Shown here one piece after another: positions 60,862 through 64,000 of a DNA stretch of 64,000 nucleotides; the stretch's first letter is position 1; every line of letters starts with the position of its first letter. Origin of the DNA: Pseudomonas sp. Irchel 3A7 (GTDB lineage: Bacteria > Pseudomonadota > Gammaproteobacteria > Pseudomonadales > Pseudomonadaceae). The notes beneath the pieces are model-generated. The model ran no database searches. It was not told the DNA's origin and worked only from the letters and a program-made list of their open reading frames with translations. The translations under genes and the position numbers were made by a program. The stretch is from contig NZ_FYED01000004.1 in assembly GCF_900187565.1 (NCBI RefSeq), positions 248,001-312,000 of the forward strand. Reading direction: 5' to 3'.

Positions 60862-61476
60862 AAAGCGACAGAAGGCAAAGGCCGCGGCCGGCCCCGCGCC
60901 TACGATCCGCAGACCGCGTTGCGTCAAGCGCTGGATGTGTTCTGGAACACCGGCTACTCCGGCGCTTCCCTGGACAGCATCGCCACGGCGGCGGGCATGA
61001 ATCGACCCAGCCTCTATGCGGCCTTCGGCGACAAACACGCGCTGTACATCAAGGCGCTCGAGCAGTACTGGGAGACGGCCGCCGCCGACATGCAGGCCGC
61101 GCTGACCGATACCGAGTTATCACTGCGTGACGCATTGATGCGTTTCTATGAGGGGCAGTTGGCGATTTACTTTTCGGGCGAAGGCCAGCCGCGCGGCTGC
61201 TTTGCCATTGGCACCGCGACCACCGAGGCGGTTGAGGATCCGCAGATACGCGAAGTGCTGTCAGACCGGCTCAGCCGGCTCGATGCCGATCTGGAAGTGC
61301 GCCTGCGAAGGGCCATCGAAGCCGGCGAGTTGAAAGGCGACGTTGACGCGCTGGCGCTGGCGGTGCTCGCCTCATCCCTGCTGCACAGCATTTCGATCCG
61401 TGCGCGGGCGGGCAAATCCAGGGACGAGTTGACCGGGCTTGCGCGCAACGCGGTCAACGTGATCTGCGGCAGCTGA
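60850..61476 (+). CDS. TetR/AcrR-family regulator
   Basis: A 208-residue repressor. The HTH is ALDVFWNTGYSGASLDSIATAAGMNRPSLYAAFGDKHALYIKAL, preceded by a basic GRGRPRAYDP arm. The C-terminal ligand domain has one Cys in PRGCFAIGTAT, typical of the NemR/AcuR-like branch that may sense electrophiles. It is divergent from the efflux operon, its likely target. The ATG at 60850 is used; a TTG at 60841 is in frame. A mug gene follows 7 bases after. Confidence 0.9.
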   Translation: MAQNKATEGKGRGRPRAYDPQTALRQALDVFWNTGYSGASLDSIATAAGMNRPSLYAAFGDKHALYIKALEQYWETAAADMQAALTDTELSLRDALMRFYEGQLAIYFSGEGQPRGCFAIGTATTEAVEDPQIREVLSDRLSRLDADLEVRLRRAIEAGELKGDVDALALAVLASSLLHSISIRARAGKSRDELTGLARNAVNVICGS

Positions 61477-61483
61477 GGTCGAT

Positions 61484-61993
61484 GTGAGCGAGGGACTCGA
61501 AGACATTCTGGCTGAACGGCTTGCGGTGGTTTTTTGCGGGATCAATCCAGGGGTGATGGCCGCCGCCCAAGGGCATCATTTCGCGGGGCGGGGCAATCGT
61601 TTCTGGCGCACCTTGCATCTGGCCGGATTCACCCCGGAGCAAATGCGCCCGGAACAGGACCGGACGATCCTGCAATATCAGTGCGGCCTGACCACCGTGG
61701 TGGAGCGGCCGACCGCGTGCGCCGACCAACTGTCGCAGCATGAATTCATCGCAGCGGCAGCGGAGTTCGAAGGCAAGATCGCCCGTCATGCGCCACGCTT
61801 TGTGGCGTTTCTTGGCAAGGCAGCGTATGCGGCACTGTCGGGGCAGCGAGATGTGGCGTGGGGATTACAGGCCAGGACTTTCGGCCATGCCTCGGTGTGG
61901 GTCCTGCCCAACCCGAGCGGACGCAATCGCGCCTTTACCCTTGATCAACTGGTGGATGCGTACCGCCAACTCAGGTTGACGATCGCTCAGTAG
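61484..61993 (+). CDS. mug: G/U mismatch-specific DNA glycosylase
   Basis: A 169-residue DNA repair enzyme that removes uracil or ethenocytosine opposite G. Motif 1 is FCGINPGVMAAAQGHHFAGRGNRFW, with the catalytic Asn in GINPG, and motif 2 is VLPNPSGRNRAF. Length and motifs match the Mug/TDG family. The start is a GTG at 61484, 7 bases after the tetR stop, so the two are probably co-transcribed. Its 3' end overlaps the convergent cytochrome gene by 7 bases. Confidence 0.93.
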   Translation: MSEGLEDILAERLAVVFCGINPGVMAAAQGHHFAGRGNRFWRTLHLAGFTPEQMRPEQDRTILQYQCGLTTVVERPTACADQLSQHEFIAAAAEFEGKIARHAPRFVAFLGKAAYAALSGQRDVAWGLQARTFGHASVWVLPNPSGRNRAFTLDQLVDAYRQLRLTIAQ

Positions 61994-62508
61994 TTCATGC
62001 CGTCGTCGATGGCGATGCCTTGCGCACGCATGGCCTTGATCAAATCGGCGCGGGTGCCGGGCAGGTTGAGCATGGTTTCGGCGCGCAGTGCCGCGACTTC
62101 TTCGGCGCTGTAGGGCTGGTAATGCGCAGGCATGCTCGCGCCCGCCATGCCGTCTTCGCGCATCAGCCAGTTGAGCAGGTCCGCCAGTTGCGCATTGTTC
62201 AGCGCCGACTGCGACATGCCCGGCACGCGCACCAGGAATTCGCGGCCGCCAGGGACTTTCAGGAAGTTACCGACAAAGCCTTTCATCCGCGGCGTGTCGT
62301 TGGCCGCTGAACCCGTGCCGTCGCCCAAATGGCAGCCGGCGCACTGCAACTGGTAATTCACGCCGACGCTGTAGCCGGCATCGCTGATGGCTTTTTGCGG
62401 GGCTTCGTTGCCGGGTGCATGACCTTGGTTGGGATTGGGAATGGCCCGGGCTTGTGCGAGTGGAGTGGTCATGAGGCAGACAAGACCAACAATCAGCAAC
62501 CTGCGCAT
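61987..62508 (-). CDS. Periplasmic c-type cytochrome of the amine dehydrogenase locus
   Basis: A 173-residue exported cytochrome with a signal peptide (about 1-21, cleavage after AQA) and one heme motif C56-AG-C59-H60. A likely axial Met lies in VPGMSQSALN or REDGMAGASM. It should accept electrons from the aralkylamine dehydrogenase or its copper or heme partner in the periplasm. AGAGG precedes the ATG at 62508. A terminator and a REPIN separate it from aauA, so it has its own promoter or relies on read-through. Confidence 0.85.
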   Translation of the reverse strand: MRRLLIVGLVCLMTTPLAQARAIPNPNQGHAPGNEAPQKAISDAGYSVGVNYQLQCAGCHLGDGTGSAANDTPRMKGFVGNFLKVPGGREFLVRVPGMSQSALNNAQLADLLNWLMREDGMAGASMPAHYQPYSAEEVAALRAETMLNLPGTRADLIKAMRAQGIAIDDGMNY

Positions 62509-62533
62509 AAAAAAACCTCTGCTGGCGATTTTG

Positions 62534-62633
62534 TGTAGGAGCGAGCTTGCTCGCGAAAAACTCAAGGACGACACGGGCTCCAGGGAGAACGCGTCATCGT
62601 TCACGTCCATCGCGAGCAGAGCTCGCTCCTACA
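62534..62633. repeat. REPIN, class B
   Basis: TGTAGGAGCGAGCTTGCTCG and a complement with one extra pair (GAGCAGAGCTCGCTCCTACA) lie between the cytochrome gene and the aauA terminator. Confidence 0.85.
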
Positions 62634-62637
62634 TACA

Positions 62638-62669
62638 AGAAAAAACGCCGGTTGCGTGAGCAACCGGCG
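62638..62669 (-). terminator. Rho-independent terminator after aauA
   Basis: A perfect 10-bp stem CGCCGGTTGC-GTGA-GCAACCGGCG (62646-62669) is followed on the minus strand by TTTTTTCTTG. It lies 11 bases past the aauA stop. Confidence 0.92.
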
Positions 62670-62679
62670 GTACAACGCG

Positions 62680-63201
62680 TTAAACCGCCACGCCACGAAT
62701 GATCGAAACGGTGCAGTGATAGATGTGCGATTTGGCGGCCAGGCACCAGTTCACATCGTTGTTGTTGAACGGGCGGTAGGCCGGTTCTTCACTGTCGTTT
62801 CGGGTGCAGGCGCACTGGGCGCAGCTTTGCTTACCGCAGCAGTCGTTGTACGAAATGATGTAGTCCTTGCCGTCGGCCGGGTTGCGGCAGGTACCAATCC
62901 AGGTGACTTGCGAGGCCTCGGTGCCCGGTGGGCAGGAGGTCACCGAGCCACCGCAGCAGCTGCACAGAAACCCGTCAATGGAGCAGTAGCGCCAGTAGTC
63001 GCAGCTGTTCGGATCACCGGGGTCGCCGGCTTTCGGGTCAGTGGCGGCCAGCGCCTTGCTGGTACGGTCCAGCGGCAGCAGCACGGGAAGAGCGGCACCG
63101 GCAACGATCAGCGAGCCCATGCGGGCCAGCAGTTTGCGGCGCGAAGTGGTGTCGGCGACACGGCGCGAGGAGCGCTCGAACAACAGATCCAACAGTTTCA
63201 T
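62680..63201 (-). CDS. aauA: TTQ amine dehydrogenase light chain, aralkylamine type (MauA family)
   Basis: A 173-residue periplasmic catalytic subunit that deaminates primary aromatic amines such as phenylethylamine. The leader holds a twin-arginine motif (SRRKLL), so it is probably exported folded. The TTQ cofactor tryptophans are W101 (VTWIGTC) and W152 (VNWC), with the maturation/catalytic aspartates D76 (SIDGFLC) and D120 (YNDCCG). Fourteen cysteines follow the leader. DGFLCSCCGG and CCGK-x2-C-x2-C-x-C match Alcaligenes aralkylamine dehydrogenase better than Paracoccus methylamine dehydrogenase (DGNICDCSGG). It lies after aauE and aauD and ends with a strong terminator. Confidence 0.92.
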   Translation of the reverse strand: MKLLDLLFERSSRRVADTTSRRKLLARMGSLIVAGAALPVLLPLDRTSKALAATDPKAGDPGDPNSCDYWRYCSIDGFLCSCCGGSVTSCPPGTEASQVTWIGTCRNPADGKDYIISYNDCCGKQSCAQCACTRNDSEEPAYRPFNNNDVNWCLAAKSHIYHCTVSIIRGVAV

Positions 63202-63219
63202 GAAGGTCTCCCTGCCTTA

Positions 63220-63840
63220 TCAGTGGCTATGGCCGTGGCTGTGGTCGTGGTCGTGGGGCTGCGCATTGAGGTATTGCTGCAGCGTGGCGTGCTTGAGGTG
63301 CTCGACTTCGAACAGGCTGTCCAGGTGCTCGCGGGAGTTCACCAGGCCTTTGGCGCGCAGGGTGCCGGACTTGTCGATCAGCGCGGCGTACGGCAGCTTG
63401 CCGATCTGGTAGGTCATGCCCACTTCCGGACCGACCACGTAAGTGGCGTCTTCCAGTTTGTGTTCGCGGATCAGCGCTTGCTGGGCGTCCATGTCGCCGT
63501 CGCTGACGAACACCACGTCCAGAGTGCTGGCCTGTTCCTTGGCGATGGATTTGATCGCCGGCAGCAGCGACTTGCAGATCGGGCAGGTCGGCGAGAGGAA
63601 GAACAGCAGTTGCGATTTCTCGCCGGCATAACCGAAGTTCACCGGGCGACCGTGACGATCGGCAGCGGTCACTTGCGGTGCGGCTTCGTTGACAGCCACG
63701 CCTTTGTCCATCATCAGCGCACCGGCCGGGGCCAGACGGCCGTGGAGCACGCCGATCTGACGAACCAGGCCCATGACGACGAACGCCACGGCCACCAGCA
63801 ATACCCAGAGCAGAACGTTGGAAACGATCAAGCCTTCCAT
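63220..63840 (-). CDS. aauD: MauD/AauD thioredoxin-like maturation protein
   Basis: A 206-residue periplasmic protein with an N-terminal membrane helix (about 7-27) and a thioredoxin fold with C86-PI-C89 in FLSPTCPICKSLLP. MauD proteins help form the disulfides of the small subunit. A His/Asp tail (HDHDHSHGHSH) ends the chain and may bind metal. It lies 18 bases upstream of aauA and 5 bases downstream of aauE, in the conserved order E-D-A. Confidence 0.93.
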   Translation of the reverse strand: MEGLIVSNVLLWVLLVAVAFVVMGLVRQIGVLHGRLAPAGALMMDKGVAVNEAAPQVTAADRHGRPVNFGYAGEKSQLLFFLSPTCPICKSLLPAIKSIAKEQASTLDVVFVSDGDMDAQQALIREHKLEDATYVVGPEVGMTYQIGKLPYAALIDKSGTLRAKGLVNSREHLDSLFEVEHLKHATLQQYLNAQPHDHDHSHGHSH

Positions 63841-63845
63841 TTTGA

Positions 63846-64000
63846 TTACCTACCAATCAATTTGAGCAGAAGAGGAGAGTTCGCCGCCAGGCCATCGGCC
63901 GCGGCGTAGATGAGCAGCGCGACAGCGGCAGCGGCCAGGGTCACGAAGCCATCGAACACAGTCATGTCGCGGACAATCGGCGCCACACTGGCCAGCAGCG
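63846..64000 (-). CDS. aauE: MauE/AauE membrane protein, C-terminal part (cut by window end)
   Basis: Only the last 51 codons are present. They read DMTVFDGFVTLAAAAVALL, then IYAAADGLAANSPLLLKLIGR and TAA, a hydrophobic helix with a short tail typical of MauE, a DoxX-like membrane partner of MauD. The gene continues beyond base 64000. Order and spacing with aauD and aauA support the call. Confidence 0.8.
   Translation of the reverse strand, partial: LLASVAPIVRDMTVFDGFVTLAAAAVALLIYAAADGLAANSPLLLKLIGR

Overview
The window is chromosomal DNA of a fluorescent-group Pseudomonas or very close relative. The evidence is the high GC content, dense operons with 4-base start/stop overlaps, many Pseudomonas-type REP hairpins (core GTGGGAGCGAGCCTGCTCGC), and typical Pseudomonas families such as DUF2790, DUF3313, a DipZ-like CcdA-thioredoxin fusion, MocR and LysR regulators and an aralkylamine/methylamine dehydrogenase locus. 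I see no rRNA, tRNA, CRISPR array, phage or transposase gene. Three classes of REP-type repeat and three larger nested repeat islands account for most of the non-coding DNA.

Layout. 0.1-2.3 kb: a phospholipid operon (CDP-alcohol phosphatidyltransferase with a degenerate motif, PlsC, CdsA). 2.5-6.9 kb: a two-component system divergent from two small exported proteins and a DipZ-like thiol-disulfide protein. 6.8-11.5 kb: an AraC regulator, a DUF4242 protein, a methyltransferase, a tandem universal stress protein, a DUF488 protein and phosphatidylcholine synthase. 11.6-15.2 kb: a fumarase/aspartase-family lyase and a DctA-like symporter, divergent from a GntR regulator across a perfect 9-bp dyad. 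15.3-21.7 kb: a DUF533 protein, a cupin, DNA ligase D, a DUF3313 lipoprotein and a FadL-type channel. 22-26.5 kb: a FecA/FecR/ECF-sigma iron-signalling set with a candidate Fur box, split by repeat island I. 26.6-32.4 kb: a DUF3303 protein, an HD protein with a Cys-rich partner, and a PotE-like antiporter with a basic amino acid decarboxylase. 33-42.4 kb: Ohr, a membrane protein, a LOG protein, a flavin reductase, MocR, an AhpD-like protein, a Gdx/SugE SMR pump, and LysR/DmlA-TtuC-type dehydrogenase/DctA.

43.0-53.3 kb holds the most distinctive block: LysR, a Rieske oxygenase, an aldehyde dehydrogenase, a rubredoxin fused to an FAD/NAD reductase, an FAD-dependent amine-oxidase-like protein, a cupin, an MFS transporter and a BCCT transporter. 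I read it as a probable catabolic island for a methylated or quaternary amine, with rubredoxin as a possible electron donor to the Rieske enzyme. The substrate cannot be named from sequence.

54-64 kb: a second DUF2790 gene, a LysR regulator and an aldo-keto reductase; an EmrAB-OprM-like tripartite pump divergent from a TetR regulator; a Mug glycosylase; and the end of an aralkylamine (TTQ) dehydrogenase locus (cytochrome c, AauA, AauD, partial AauE), cut by the window edge.
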